From the NCBI RefSeq assembly GCF_000004195.4, contig NC_030678.2:91414404-91478403 (forward strand): DNA of 64,000 nucleotides, in the 5' to 3' direction. Position numbers and translations under genes: made by a program. Below, piece by piece: positions 51,459 to 64,000 of the stretch. The notes under the pieces are model-generated. The model was not told the origin of the DNA, made no database searches, and saw only the letters and a program-made list of their open reading frames with translations. The DNA is from Xenopus tropicalis (taxonomy: Eukaryota > Chordata > Amphibia > Anura > Pipidae). Each line of letters starts with the position of its first letter. Positions within the stretch are counted from its first letter, which is position 1.

Positions 51459-51922
51459 CCAGATGATCGCTATGAGTTTTTTTGCAGAAAAAAACTTCAG
51501 GTTTCAGGGTTTTCCACCTCAATTTAACTCTGTGGAGAGGATCTGCATATTTATTCTGTAATATCTTGTCAGTGTTTTATAAATATATTGTATGTACAAC
51601 ACTGTGTATATAAGTAGTGCTCTATAAATAACAATATACATCCAAACAAAACTCACTGTTGCCTCAGACTGATCATAAGCAATATTATTATCTCACTGCT
51701 AACCAACAATAAATCTGCTGTAGCACTTTTGGCTTTTCTAAACCCAGAGATCACTTAACCTGTCAGCCACTAAGACTCTAAGATAAACCCTTCAAATAAG
51801 GGATTTACTGATACCTTGTTTAATAAATTTTTCTCCACCCCACTTCATCCCTTCCATTTGCTTTTTAACGTTTTGTTCTCTGCTACCAAGAAAATTCAGT
51901 TTCTTCTTTTCAATTATTTTTA

Positions 51923-52241
51923 CAAGTATGGGATCTGTTATCCAGAATTTTTGGGACATGGGGTTTTCCCGAATAAGGGAACTTTCTATAATTTGGATCT
52001 CCATACAACGCTACTAAAAAATAATTTAAACATTAAATAAACATAATACGATTGTTTTGCCTCCAATAAGGATTAACTGTACCTTAGTTGGGATCAAGTA
52101 CAATGTACTATTTTATTATTACAGAGAAAAAGGGAATTATTTTTAAAAATTAGAATTATTTGCTCAAAATGGAGAGATGTCCTTTCTGTAATTCCGAGGT
52201 TTCTGATTAACGGATTTCCAGGTTAACGGATCACATATCTG
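51923..52241 (-). mobile_element. TA-flanked MITE, copy 5, reverse orientation
   Basis: Starts CAAGTATGGGATCTGTTATC after TA and continues with TAATTTGGATCTCCATAC, the reverse complement of the right half of copies 1-4. It ends GATCACATATCTG. Confidence 0.8.
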
Positions 52242-52243
52242 TC

Positions 52244-53829
52244 TTGAAGTTTTAACATAAACAATCAGATACATAGCTGAGTATTAATAAACGTGACTAA
52301 AATAGATGTGCAAGAATAAGATGACCATATTGAATATTCATTTTCATGAAGCAAGCCTAGTGACTCTTTTTTGATTGTTGCATTTAAACATATGTCCAAT
52401 ATCTGAATGTTCGTCGGAAGAAGACTAACATCTGAACATGTATGGTCACCTTAATAGTAATATGCTACTATTTAAGAAACATGCAAAGGCAGCAGAAAGG
52501 GTATTTAGCAACACAGAAGGGTGAGGTAGAAATCTAACTAATAAGTAAAGAGTAACATAGCTGAAAATATAAAATATTGTACATGAAAGTTGGTTAGGAA
52601 ACTTGAATAAATATTTTGTATAAGTAAATATATACTAAGTTTCTAGCACTGTTATCACTATTACCATTAAGAACAGCTGCTTGGCCTATCAAGTTTATCC
52701 ACTTATTTATTTCCTTACATTCTGCCCAAGGTTGACCTATAATTAAAGTTACTGCCAGAGTACCAGAGGATCTCCTGGGGGAGCCCAAGAAATAGCCTAG
52801 GGCCACTAGGCCCTTTTCTATTCTTTAAAACCTCTATACCATTTGGCACTGTCTTCATGTATTTGCTATAAACCCTGGATGTCAGGCACTATAGCGGGAT
52901 TCTAGTCCAACATTGTAGTTACTTCTCTCACATCATGTGGGAATCTATTTCAGGTATCCATAAAGTAAGCTCTGTTATTTTACTCACATACTTTTCTTTT
53001 CCATTATTAGACTATAATGCTCATTCATGACCCCAGATTGCAGGGCAACACACTAAAATGAGTATACCCAAACATGCTCCTTACATTTCCTCACAGTTGC
53101 ACTGACGCCAATGTACCCCCCCCAAGCAGATCACTTTTACTGGGCAGCTGTTTGAAAATGTTTTGGGATATTATTAAACAGGCCTTTCTAGTCACCCAAC
53201 TACTTTGTTAAAACACAAGAATTGCCCATTCTTAATAAGATGTGTTTAATAGGTCTGACCTGAAATAGTTTAAGCTTTATAACCTGTCATATTAGTAGGC
53301 CAAGAAGAGTTTCCTCATATAAGTAAGAGCAGTGCTGAGCAGGAGAATGCATCCGGCAGGGCGCCCCCTCCCTAAGCTGCACTGAAATGACCCTATTTCT
53401 AGTCTCCTTTACTTCTACAGATACAAGGATACTCTGATTTGAAAGAAGAGAATTTCCTCATCCCACTTGTTTCCAGCAGTCAGAGGGTTAAGGCTCTGCA
53501 TAGGAACACATCTGGTTTCATTCAAATGTATGACTGTTGACCTGAGCTAAATATTTTTTATCCATTGGAAAAGTTATATCTTAAAATCCACAAAGCAAGG
53601 GGAGCTCTGTACAGTGAATTGCTACTCAGTTTTAGTCCTGAGCTTGACGTTTGTTTAATCCACTTTTCCTGGGATTCTGCCATAAAATGCCTCTTTAGAA
53701 TTAGATTTTACTTGTGCTGGTGAATGTTTTGCAACTCTGTAAAGCTAAAAGTCTGACCTGTTTTTAGGGAGATCCAATCAGTCTATGTACCATGAGTCCC
53801 AAACACTGGGGCCAAGCATGCAGAATAGG
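52244..53829. other. Non-coding stretch
   Basis: 52384-52455 holds decayed words ending ATGTATGGTCACCTTAA, of the TGGCCATACACG-type family. Nothing else is supported. Confidence 0.4.
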
Positions 53830-53960
53830 CCCTGGCATTCCAAGTACACAGAGGTCCAAACAACCCCCCACCAGCTCAATAAATAGTGACTGTCTATGGC
53901 ATCTTACAGCAGCCCCTCTGGCATTTGCCAGCATCCACAGATTGCCAGACCTGGACTGAC
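53830..53960. repeat. Dispersed repeat, copy 2
   Basis: Direct-orientation partner of 35551-35672, sharing AATAGTGACTGTCTATGGCA and CCTCTGGCATTTGCCA. Confidence 0.75.
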
Positions 53961-54171
53961 TGAGGCTCTGCTGAGCTGCAACTGTAGGGAGGGTGAGTGT
54001 GGGAAACCTCACTTATTCACCACGTATCCACCTCTTAACAGAGCAGTGTTTATTGTAGCAGTGGGCTTAATACCTTCTGTAAAGCTGCAGATACAGACTA
54101 TGGCATTTGGGTTGAGACATAAAAGGGCAATAAGGTAACAACCCAACCAGAAGTCCTTCAGCTACTCTTAA

Positions 54172-54759
54172 AGGAATACTGTCAAAATGCATCAGTTAAT
54201 AGAGCTTCTCCAGCAGAATCCTGCATTGAAATCCATTTTTTTAAAAGCACAAACAGATTGTTGATGTTTTATATTTAATTTTGAAATTTCACATAGGGCT
54301 AGCCATGTTCTGCATTTCCCAGGGTGCCACGGTCATGTGGCTTGTTCTCTCATAAACTTCAGTCTCACTTTACTGCTGTGCTGCAAGTTGGAGTGATATC
54401 ACCCCTCCCAGCTGCCAATCAGCAGAACAATGGGAAGGTAGCAAGATAGCCACTCCTAGTATATATCAGAATAGCACTCAATAGTAAGAAATCCAAGTCT
54501 GGCTTGGGACTCCTCCAGTTACATGGGAGTAGAAAAAAACAATAGGTTACCTGAAAGCAGTTCTAATGTGTAGCGCTGGCTCCTTCTGAAAGCTCAGACT
54601 CAGGCACAATGCACTGAGATGGCTGCCTACACACCAATATTACAGCTAAAAAATACATTTGTTAGAATAGCATTTTAAATGGTAGAGTGAATGATTTGCT
54701 ATGTAAACAGTGTAATTTAGAAATAAAAAGTACACCATAAAAATCATGACAAAATCTCT
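54172..54759. mobile_element. TTAA-flanked MITE, about 590 bp
   Basis: TTAA at 54168-54171 and 54760-54763. Ends AGGAATACTGTCAAAA and TGACAAAATCTCT are partly complementary. A fragment of the family is at 31640-31790. Confidence 0.65.
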
Positions 54760-54763
54760 TTAA

Positions 54764-57029
54764 AGTTCAGCTCTCAGCACTACCTGAAAGCTAAAGACTG
54801 TCAAGAGTTGCTGGTAGTTATAGGTTAACAGCTGAAAGTCCATAGCACAAACCTCATTTTCAACCTTAAGGGCAGTGCACAAAAATGCACAAAACTTAGT
54901 GCACATATTGACGCTATTCATTAAAGGTACTTTTAGGTTGCTTGTGCCAAGTGAACTGAACAAATGGCTAACACCATTTTTGACACTGTGCTCACTGGAT
55001 TGCCAGAAGTAATGCAGTTCCCACTTAGCTGCAGAATGCACCTGATTAGAGCCAAGCCACGTAGTATTGGCAGCCAAACAATTCTACTATACCCAGTGCC
55101 ACGCCACATTACATGCTCACTGCTAATGTCCATCCCCCCTGCCCTTTACTGTGGTTAGCAAAATTTCAGACAACAATGGCTACTAGGTTCTGGATGAAGA
55201 ACTACTTATGGGCACCGAATACTAACTATCACTACTGTACCCACAAAAATACATCAGTGGCCTAATACAAATAAAAAATTGGTAACCGTTCCCCTGGGAT
55301 TATACACTGGGCCATCTTAGGGACATTCTTCACAAACTGACAGGTCTCCTTAGTGAAAAGGTTAAGAAATCCCTTAGGTGGATGAAACATATGTTTTTTA
55401 GACTCAAAGATAATCCAGTCTGGTCAAGAAACTATGCCAAATGTCATCTTAAAAACTGATGCATAATGTACACTCAAACAAGGGGATACTTATATTAGCC
55501 AGAAGACATGATAAATGAATTTCACACAACTTATTTAGCTTTATATGCCCCCTCTGAATGACAGGCAAGATATAGATAAAGAAGGCCTGTTCAGATTCAT
55601 TGTTGGCAGCAGATTAAAGGGAATTTCTCAACAAACTATTTGTAGAAGATGAAGTGAAGATAGATATAAAAAATTCAAAAATAGTAATAGTCAAAGACCA
55701 AATGGCCTCTCTCCACCATGGCCTTCACTCTTCTACAAAAATGTACAGTATGTCCTGTTTTTGTTTTTCTTTTATCCAGAGTTTTTAAAGAAATGATGCA
55801 GGCACACGCTCTCTCCATGTTAGTAGCTACTCTGCCCTCATTCTTAAACTGAAGACCATCACAATATACAAATCTACATACTAATTAGTATTGAAAATGT
55901 GGATAATAACCTTTTTACTAAGTTCTTATCCTTCAATAGATTCTTACCTCATTTAAACAATACAGTATGGCTTTATAATAGGTGAAGAAACTTATAAAAT
56001 AAATGTATATCTGACTTATACTTGCCTAACAGAAGCAATCAATCTTCCCAAAGTTGACCAAAAACTGTTGGTGCTTTATTTCTCATATAGCTCAAAAAGA
56101 GATAAAATGAATTATGTAGGGAAAAAGGTATTTAAATTCTTCCCTAATGCAAATAACATTGCCTTATTGCATACATTAATTCTAGACTTTAAATGGTCAG
56201 AATATTCTTAAAAAATTTACAGTAACTTTTGTAGCTACTGTTTTTGCATAGTTATTAACTCCAAGCATAGCCTTCACCTATGGTCCTCATACATACACAA
56301 AACCAAATATTAAATTCAAACTTTTATTGGAAACCTAGATTTCCATCCAGAACTAGATGCTTAACTATTTAACTGGTTGACCACTAACAACCTCATTAAA
56401 GAATATCACTTACTGACGTGAACAGTAATGAATCTTAACTATTTAAGAAAGAGGTTCGGTATATCAATATGATCAAATTTGCCATTGTCAATTCACAGAT
56501 ATTGCGCTCATGGCACTTTGAATGTAGGTGTAGATACCTTTTCAAAACCTGGCTGCATTTCACCTTTGGGTCTACAACTAGGGACCACCACTATTACTCA
56601 ACAGCCAAAGGGTGATTGCACATTCTCAGCTGAAACCACTGCCACATCCTGTTCACTTAAATGGGAAATGTGTTAAAAATATACAGACAATGGCAGAAAT
56701 GCAGACACCAGTTGAAGGTATTCCATACAGCAAACAAACCTTCATTTAAGTTATATTGAGCTACATGGTACACATGACCGGTATAAAAACAAACATTTTC
56801 CGCTACTGCTCACCCAAATTGTGTTATGACAGCTAGCAGGTACTTACTTATATGCATGTAAGAACGTACACTGCCTGGACATAGTATCTGTAAAGATCTG
56901 TATTGTGCCTATCTATCTAGAATGCATTCCTGACACAAGCTATGGCATCTCTTAGGTGGGCTGAAGGTGTTAATTGGCTCTCCTCCTCACCCTCAAGGGC
57001 AGATACACTACTGAAATAGTAAAATCTTG
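54764..57029. other. Non-coding stretch
   Basis: No exon, RNA gene or defined element was recognised. AT-rich and low in CG. Confidence 0.4.
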
Positions 57030-57685
57030 GGCACCAAAATGTCACTCCTGTTGTTCAATGGTTAATAGTAAGGCTGCAACATCCCCTTAATCACTTGGGA
57101 TTCCTTCTCCTCCTCTAACCCACTTGGCCCCCCTTCCCCTTAGGACTTTGGTTCTTGGCTTACTGAGCATGCTCTTTTCTTCTCAACTCAGGTTACCAAA
57201 CACACCCAGGCCTGGATTTGTGGCAAGGCCACAAAGGCCCGGGCCTAGGGTGGCACAAATTTAGGGACAGCATGCCACACAAGCCGCACTGAAACTTTGC
57301 TCACTTACAGAGCAATGGGGACAGGATGCACAGGAAACTTCAGTGAGTTCTGTCCCCAGTGCTCCGTATGTTAGCTAAATGGACGTGCATGTGGGGGAAT
57401 GAGGGAAATGGGGGCCCGTGATTACAAATCCAGCGTTAAACACACCATCCAGTCTAGCAGGCAATGAAGAGATGGCACTGCTGATTTCCATAGAAACTCT
57501 GCTCTAGCTGTGCACTCTGCTGGAGAAACATGTTTTTCCTCTTAACCTCTTCTCCTGAGCTCAGCTTAACCATCACAGTGCTCAGTCTATGTGGGACTTT
57601 TTTTTATTAAGAAAGTTCTGCCTGTGTAAGTCTGCATTCTAAATTGCATGGTAGAAAAATGTAGGGTTTACATTTCCTTTACATT
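57030..57685. repeat. Reverse copy of the 1091-1612 element, interrupted by an hAT-type MITE
   Basis: Left part (about 57050-57200): GGTTAATAGTAAGGCTGCAA, TAACCCACTTGGCCCCCC and ACTGAGCATGC. Right part (57447-57680): GAAGAGATGGC, CTCCTGAGCTCAGCTTAACC and GGGTTTACATTTCC. These two parts are adjoining blocks of the reverse complement of 1091-1612. The outermost ends are decayed. Confidence 0.75.
57207..57438. mobile_element. hAT-type MITE with 8-bp duplication, nested
   Basis: AACACACC at 57199-57206 and 57439-57446. CAGGCCTGGATTTGT at the left and ACAAATCCAGCGTTA at the right correspond, reversed, to the ends of 32489-32779. The interior shares the CACAAAGGCCCGGGCCTAGG region. Confidence 0.85.
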
Positions 57686-57689
57686 TCAA

Positions 57690-59686
57690 GCATCAGAGAA
57701 AGGGGGAAGACAGAAGAGAAGGTGAGGTACCAAGGAGAGCTTGTAGGGGAGTAGCAACAAGTTTATTTGCCTGTCATTCAGAGGTGCCTTTCAAGCAGTG
57801 ACTAAGAAGTCCCAGGGTGGGGAGGGCCCTACCAACTAAATAGTATAGGGCCCCTATGATTTGTGATTGTGACTAACCTTTGCAGGGTTATGTAATAAAA
57901 GGCATTAAGTTTGCCCAGGTGCAGTAAGTGCAGATTTCCCTTGCCTGTTGCCACAGGTATGGGATAGCTCCATCAGGATATTATAACAGTGAACCTTCAC
58001 ACTGTGCGACTACAAAAACCTGGGGGTTCATCTATGCCCTGCATAGTGCCATTCTGAGCAACATATACAGCTCAAAAGACATAAGACACTTTACATAAAG
58101 ATACATTTGCTTCTAAATGCATAGGATTTACACATTTTTCAAATTAATCTTGTTGTGCCTTTTTATTTTCACATAATCCCGAAGAGTAATTCACTGTGGC
58201 TTTTTATAATGATGTCAGTTCATTTCCATCTTTCTGACTGCATCAAGGCAAATAGATTACTTTTTGGCACCACACAGTTAACAATCCTCCTTGTAATATT
58301 AAACTGGAGGGGGGGGGGGGGGGGCAAAGGGACTTTCTGAGGAAAGGAAATCATTTGAGTAATTTCCTCCATGAAAGAAAAAGGGGAATTCCTTGTGAAC
58401 CTATTGTTTCTATCAGAGCCAACCACAGCAGCAAGATGCAGCACTTTCAACACGCAATCATTGAAAAGCAACTCATTCAGAGAGGGTGCACCTCTTTTGT
58501 TATATGTCAGCTTTGTCAGTTGCATAGTGTAATAACTCCAATCCATACCACTGGTGTATACACAATAGAGCTCATTTACTATGTGCAAATTGGTGCAAAC
58601 CACCATGTTTTTTGCACTTTGTGCCCTGCACAAAGAAAAATTGCCACAGGCCCCTATGCTCAAGTTCTCTCAGAAGACAACAAATAAAAAATCTAATGCT
58701 ACTCACTGTTGGTTGTGGGCAGATTAGCTTTTATAATAGTCGGCAAGTGGGTTGCCCGTTATTCACAGTTATGCTAACCTGGTCACCCAGCCTCACTGCT
58801 GCACTTTCCCAAACACTGCCCTTCTTCAGCCACAGGCCCTCGCAGGCTTTTTCTTTCTCTCTCAAGCTCAGGCACTCTCTCTCTCAGTTTTGCCTTATGC
58901 TCCTTGGTTCTCTCTCAGGCTTACTCTCACACCCTGAACACCCAGAGCTGCCAGGTATTGGAGTCCACCTCTTTTACCTCTACGTACAGCTCTAATCTCA
59001 GTTGCCACCTAATTCCCTGACTGAGGGGGAATATTAAGAGCTAAACTACATGGGAGATTATGATCTGATTTTGTGGGCCACATTTTAACCATGTCTGGGA
59101 ATAACACAGCATCTCTATGAATATGAAAGAAAGCAATATCTGTGTAGCTTCATTATACTGATCCTGTCCTTGACTGATCTCAAAAACCTATGACGTGGCC
59201 TAGCAAAAATCAGGAAAGTAAAAATGTGTAATAATAGAGAGCATCTCACAGAAATAAGGGAAAAAACGATTTGTACTAATTTATTTCTCCAGGGCCAGCG
59301 AAAGGCCTGCATTTTAGATAAAACATGCCTGAACATACTGAGCTGGAATCTACACCCAACAAAATGAATTTCATAAAAGCAGAAAGACTTATAGAGAACT
59401 GGCACATTCAGGTCCTAGAGGACTGAGCTGGACAGCAATGAGATAAAGTTATGACTGTATTTCTAGTGTGATTAAGGGAAGTCTTAATGCTGCAAATGCA
59501 GTAATAAAGATAGTTTGGCACACAACCACATCATTTTACTCCTGTATGTAATCAGTCTTTCTTACCTTTTTCTCTGTCAGAATACAGAGGATTTTAAACA
59601 ATTGCTTGTTCTCCTTTTCTCTTATGAATTATGGACTTTTGCCCCACATACACTTAGAAGCATATTTATCAAATGGAGAACTCTAT
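57690..59686. other. Non-coding stretch with a G-run
   Basis: A run of 17 G lies at 58308-58324. The open frames over 58220-58690 on both strands overlap each other and resemble nothing known. Confidence 0.4.
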
Positions 59687-60255
59687 GGGGCTGATTTACT
59701 AATCCACAAATTCGAATCCGAATGGGAAAAATTTGGATTGGAAACGAACATTTTGCGACTTTTTCGTATTTTTTGCGATTTTTTTTGTCGCCGTTACGAC
59801 TTTATCATAAATTGTTGCAACTTTTTCGTAGCTGTTACGACTTGCGCGAAAAGTGGCAACTTTTTCGGAGCCGTTACGATTTGCTCGTACATTGTCGCGA
59901 CTTTTTCGTATTGAGCGCTCGTAACCGGCGGGCAAAACTTTCAGACTTTGCATGATTTTGGAAGCCTCCCATAGGACTCAATGGCACTCTGCAGCTCCAA
60001 CCTGGCCCAAGAAAAGTCACGATACTAAAGCTTGAATGAATCCGAAACTTTTGTACTCGGCGCGAAGGCTACGAAAAAGTTGCGACAATTCGTGCAAGAC
60101 GTAATGCTACGAAAAAGTCACGACATTTTGCGAAACAGTCATAACGGCTACGAAAAAGTCGCGACAATTTATGAAAAAAACGCAAAATACCGATCATTAC
60201 GAAAAAAACGCATTCGGACGCCTTCGGAACGTTCGTGGATTAGTAAATCAGCCTC
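59687..60255. mobile_element. Harbinger-like palindromic MITE rich in CGAAAAAGT repeats
   Basis: Left end GGGGCTGATTTACTAATCC, right end GGATTAGTAAATCAGCCTC. The left half repeats GACTTTTTCGTA-type units and the right half repeats TACGAAAAAGTYGCGACA units, so the halves are inverted. CG is strongly enriched. The target duplication is unclear (TAT at the left, TTA at the right). Confidence 0.75.
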
Positions 60256-60258
60256 TTA

Positions 60259-60899
60259 GTATGGCTTAGAAATTGGATAATGCAATAATTATACTGATAC
60301 AGATGGGGGACAGTGGTGTGACAATAGACAGGGCCATTTTAAGAAATGGGCAAAAGGGGCAAATGCCCAGGGCCTAGCAGGATAGGGGGCTCACTTGCAC
60401 ACATTTTATCTGGGATAACTTTTAGCAGAAGCATCCTGCAGAGCTGGCAGACCCCTCATTGTAATCAAATGGACGAGCTCCAGAGTATAGTTATTAATTT
60501 CTTGCCTTTTTCTTGTGGCATTTTTCTTGTCACTTTTCTGCTTCCAGGGCTGTTGGTCCCAGGCGGCACACCAGGGGATCTTCTCTACTTCAGTAAGCGC
60601 AGACCATTTCTTCACTGCCTGCCTTACCATATTGCATTTCACATGCTTGAGGCTTATTCTATCACAAATTTCTTGGGGCAGGGGGGGCCCACCAATGAAA
60701 ATTTGCCCAGGGCCCGATGCCCACGGGATCTACTTCCTCTGTTGTTCCATATAAATCCCTGCTCCCTGCTATCAGGTAGAAAAGTGAGGGGGAAGTGGGG
60801 ATCTATAGGCAGGGAAATGTGTAAGGTTTGCTACTCTGCGCCAAGCCCCTTTCAAAGCCCTATCATGCAGAATGCATGGACACCATGGTTTTTCATATA
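60259..60899. other. Non-coding stretch with an uncertain repeat
   Basis: GGGGCAAATGCCCAGGGCC at about 60355 and AAATTTGCCCAGGGCCCGATG at about 60700 look like two parts of one dispersed repeat. Frames on both strands are open for 80-180 codons but share no recognisable motif. Confidence 0.35.
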
Positions 60900-61158
60900 A
60901 GGGGTTTATTTGGATCACCATACCTTAATTCTGCTTAGAAACTTTTAAATATTAAATAAACGCAATATCTTGCCTTTAATATGGATTTATGCAGCTTAGT
61001 TACCATCAAGTACAAGGTACTGTTTATTATTACACAGAAAATAATTTTTAAAGTTAAAATGATTTGCTTAAAATTGGCTCTATGGGAGATGGCCTTGCTG
61101 TATTTTCTGAGCTTTCTGGATATGGGGTTTCAGGACAAGAGATCTCATACGTGTACTG
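60900..61158 (-). mobile_element. TA-flanked MITE, copy 6, decayed
   Basis: GGATCACCATACCTTAATTC, AAACTTTTAAATATTAAATA and the end CTTTCTGGATATGGGGTTTC follow the order of copy 5 at 51923-52241. The left end is missing. Confidence 0.6.
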
Positions 61159-61639
61159 TAAATTGTACTTAATTAGGCATAGACCAATGCTCTCACTGTC
61201 TTTTCACATGAATCATGGTCTGAAACTACACAACACTGGTAGAGAATCAGGTACAGTCTACAGCCAGAAAATATTTTTGGAGCACAACTACCTGTATGTT
61301 GTAGCAGGGAACCCTCTACTGAGGTGCATCTCCACTGTGCTTTTGAGATCAAATGTTTTGTGCTAGTTAGATAGTTAGTGGTGCTACCTTATGAGACACC
61401 TGTAATTTGTGCTTTGGGCCTTTAAAGTTATGGAGAATTATTGGTTAACAAAAAGATTTTGCCCAATCTGCTGCATGGAACTTACTTTCAAGTTCATTTT
61501 TCCATATACATTTCAGATCCTGGAAATATTCTTTAGTCATGACAATAAGTACACTAATGAAATTGCATTAGCATGGGAAATTCCCTGTGTGCTGATACCA
61601 TTGAAAGTCTTTTTAAGAGTCTTGCCGTGTTATTTGATT

Positions 61640-61840
61640 AATATTTATATAGTGCTGACATATTCTCCAACTCTTTATAGAAATATACATTATTATAAAT
61701 CACCTGATGTAAATTTTATCAGGAGTCAATTAATCTTCCTGTATGTTTATGGAGCGTGGGAAGAAACCAGGGAAGTACTCTGGGAAAACCCATGCAGACA
61801 AAGGGAGAACATACAAACTCCTTGCAAATAGTGCCCTGGC
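61640..61840. repeat. Ancient vertebrate interspersed repeat
   Basis: The stretch CTGTATGTTTATGGAGCGTG, GGAAGAAACCAGGG, GGAAAACCCATGCAGACA and AACATACAAACTCCTTGCAA matches a motif order common in fish and amphibian repeats (from memory). I cannot name the family with confidence. Confidence 0.55.
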
Positions 61841-62127
61841 GTTGCAAAATGTTCTTTACTCTCTATATATAATAATATTCTAATTATAGCCTTAGAAAGA
61901 GTATGCTCTTAGTGACCAATGTGATATGTGTGCCCTGTTCTTTCGCTGCAATTGATCTGAGGCAATTGACATAGGCCACTGAGGGATCGCTGAAGCTATC
62001 GCCTGGTCCTGATTTGGCTGTAGCTCCAGGTTTCCCATGCATTATTAGGCACAGCAGCACTCAATTTGCTACATAAGGCAGGATGGACTGAGGGTTGTCC
62101 AAGTTCAAGGAGCGCAAGTACCTTTAA

Positions 62128-62329
62128 AGGAGAAGGAAAGGTACAATCACTGGAGGGTGCCAAATATTAGGCACCCCCCAGTGATTGTAATCACTCACTC
62201 GTAGGTACCCTGGGCTGATGCAGTTTTCTTCTAACAGGAGCACTGACCTGGGGTATCAGGTAAGTGATTACAATCACTAGGGGTGCCTAATGTTTTGGGA
62301 CCCCCAGTGATCATACCTTTCCTTCTTCT
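62128..62329. mobile_element. TTAA-flanked MITE, second copy of the 8864 family
   Basis: TTAA at 62124-62127 and 62330-62333. AGGAGAAGGAAAGGTACAAT pairs with the right end TACCTTTCCTTCTTCT. Internal inverted pairs (CAATCACTGGAGGGTGCC, and GGGGTGCCTAATGTT with its partner TATTAGGCACCCC) make several hairpins. Confidence 0.85.
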
Positions 62330-62333
62330 TTAA

Positions 62334-64000
62334 GGAAAGTGGTCTTATGCACAACTAACTGTAAGTGCGAGGACCACAACTGCAGATAGTGGTAACTCTA
62401 GGGTTCCCTCAGCACCCTCTGTTATTTGGTGCAGAAAGAACAGGGCACACGTCACTCACACACTGAACCCCTTTAATGACGCTAGTGAACACCAAAAATG
62501 ACACCAGGCACAGACTTAAAATATTTGGAGCAATTGCTGCTAATTTGCAACAGAGCACACAAGCAATTACATCCATTTTGGTGAAATGGACACAATTGCA
62601 GTAGGCCCAGCACTGGACTTCTGGGAAGACAACTGTGCATTGTGGGAAAAAAACATGCCAATTGCACTTTGCCCACTGCACTTGTGGAGCTAAATGAGCC
62701 CTTTAATCTTAAAGCAATTAAAGTGTTTTTACACTACAAGCTGTAAAGTTGTGGAATTCTCTTCCTGGAGTGGATATAATGAAAAACACAATGGATAGAT
62801 AGATGTCTTTTTACTACCTGTAAAAATATAAAATTGTTGCCTTTAGTTCATATTGCACAATGTTGCTATAAGTCCTGTCTTACTATTAAGACAACTGACT
62901 TTGGCTAAATTGTTTCCCAGAACCAGAGAACAGAAGAGGATAAAGAAATACTTCTTTCAACTGGTTGGGTATTTTGGATGTGTCTGGTTCATAGATGGTT
63001 ATAAAGAGTTTACAGAGCCCATTCTTTTCTAGGTTTCTGTGTCGGTGGGACCACAGTAAGTGCTGGAATTCAAGAATAACCGCCTGCGTATAAGAGTCCT
63101 AAGTCATTAAAGAACTGGCATTTTAACTTTCCACAGGTTATGGAAAATGACACTATAAAGCCTTTAGACTTTGCACAAGCATTTTCTAGATCCTTGCACC
63201 TGTGTGGTGGCTGACATGATTTTCTCTCACCATTATTTTAAACTTGAAAGTAAACAGATATCATAATAATAGAATTTGTGTATCTTTCTGATGACTACTC
63301 CTTGCCATTACCAGTTCTCTGTGGGTATGTCTTTACTGATCATGTTTGAGCTGTTAGTCCAGGCCTTAAAGGAACCCAAAATGTTTTTTTTAAGAAATAG
63401 TTTTGGAAAGATAATTGCAATTCAAAGAAGTATTTTTGTTTAGTTGCGCACTGCTGGTTATCTCTTCAAGCAATGTAGCAGAGATCAGCCAGGTGTGCTT
63501 ATTTAGTTGTCTTCTGCTACAAGATATCAGTAACACTCTGTACAACACCTCTCGGATCCAAACCAATATCTTTGGACCATGGCTATTCATTGACTGGGCA
63601 GGTTTGCAAATTCTGCTCAGGTTGGCTTAAAGAAGCAGAAATATCTGTACATCTGCATGTAGTTTGAATGTAACTATACAACAGAATCATTCTAACTTCA
63701 CACAGATTTTGCCTGTATGTTAATGCAACATGCCGGCCTGTCTATCTTCACCTTCACTGTTTGGTGTGTAAAAAATGAGTTTTTTAACCTGTATGGCCAT
63801 CTTTAGAAAGCATGGGTAAGCCCTGCAAGTAAGATATATTAGGTCACAGTCACTTACTCTGACACAGTCAGCACTTTAGGATGCAATCTCAATGTTTTTT
63901 TTCCCACAATGCACCATTTTTCCCCAAAATTCATGCATCGTTGTGCACTAAATGCGGTTGTTGAATTGGATGGTCTGGGGGGGCTTCATTCCCTATATAA
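62334..64000. other. Non-coding stretch to the window end
   Basis: No exon or element with clear ends. The sequence after TTAA at about 63367 (AGGAACCCAAAATG) could be a lone left end of a TTAA-type element. Confidence 0.4.

Noticed and set aside
58220..58663. 147-codon minus-strand frame overlapping a 110-codon plus-strand frame
   Set aside because: Opposite frames of similar length, a G-run inside and no similarity to any family I know.
60346..60900. 184-codon open frame on the + strand
   Set aside because: Overlaps other open frames on both strands, lies in repeat-like DNA and shows no motif. One minus-strand frame looked faintly like an HMG box, but the key aromatic pattern is incomplete.
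61409..61831. 140-codon open frame
   Set aside because: Runs into an interspersed repeat at 61640-61840, and its composition is not protein-like.

Overview
This window looks like amphibian nuclear DNA, most probably Xenopus. That rests on the repeats, not on a named gene. The sequence is AT-rich with long (TA)n and (GT)n tracts. It is crowded with short non-autonomous DNA transposons whose ends I recognise as common in Xenopus: TTAA-flanked, hAT-type with 8-bp duplications, Harbinger-type with TAA/TTA duplications, and TA-flanked. There are also Tc1-like and L1-like remnants. Nothing bacterial, viral or organellar is visible.

Gene content is sparse and all on the + strand. The only well-supported coding sequence is the last exon (27256-27399) of a small protein with one hydrophobic segment near its C-terminus, preceded in phase by an exon ending at 25415. 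Two candidates exist for the upstream coding part: an exon beginning with ATG at 24850-24942, and a well-bordered 62-base exon 20 kb upstream at 4511-4572. Each is phase-compatible with one of two acceptors of the 25.3-kb exon. I do not recognise the protein. A long 3' UTR may follow, perhaps to the AATAAA cluster near 31504.

Layout. 1-4.2 kb: dense repeats, with an almost full-length Tc1-like transposon (2243-3866) inside an older repeat. 4.2-9.2 kb: one candidate exon and four TTAA-type elements. 9.7-11.3 kb: two 262-base arms in inverted orientation that differ, as far as I can see, at one base. 14.7-16 kb: an L1 remnant on the minus strand split by a TTAA element. 16-24.8 kb: mostly unannotatable, with a decayed Tc1-like fragment and Harbinger-like elements. 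24.8-31.5 kb: the gene. 31.6-37 kb: transposon remnants, an hAT element, a near-perfect 295-base Harbinger-type palindrome and a three-layer nested insertion. 37-64 kb: mostly non-coding, with five or six copies of one TA-flanked family, more nested insertions and simple repeats.

I found no new enzymatic or defence system. The most notable points are the near-identical inverted repeat, the palindromic element, the insertion stratigraphy that gives relative ages of families, and the unnamed small membrane-protein gene. Repeat edges come from terminal inverted repeats and target duplications read by eye. Edges of decayed copies are approximate.
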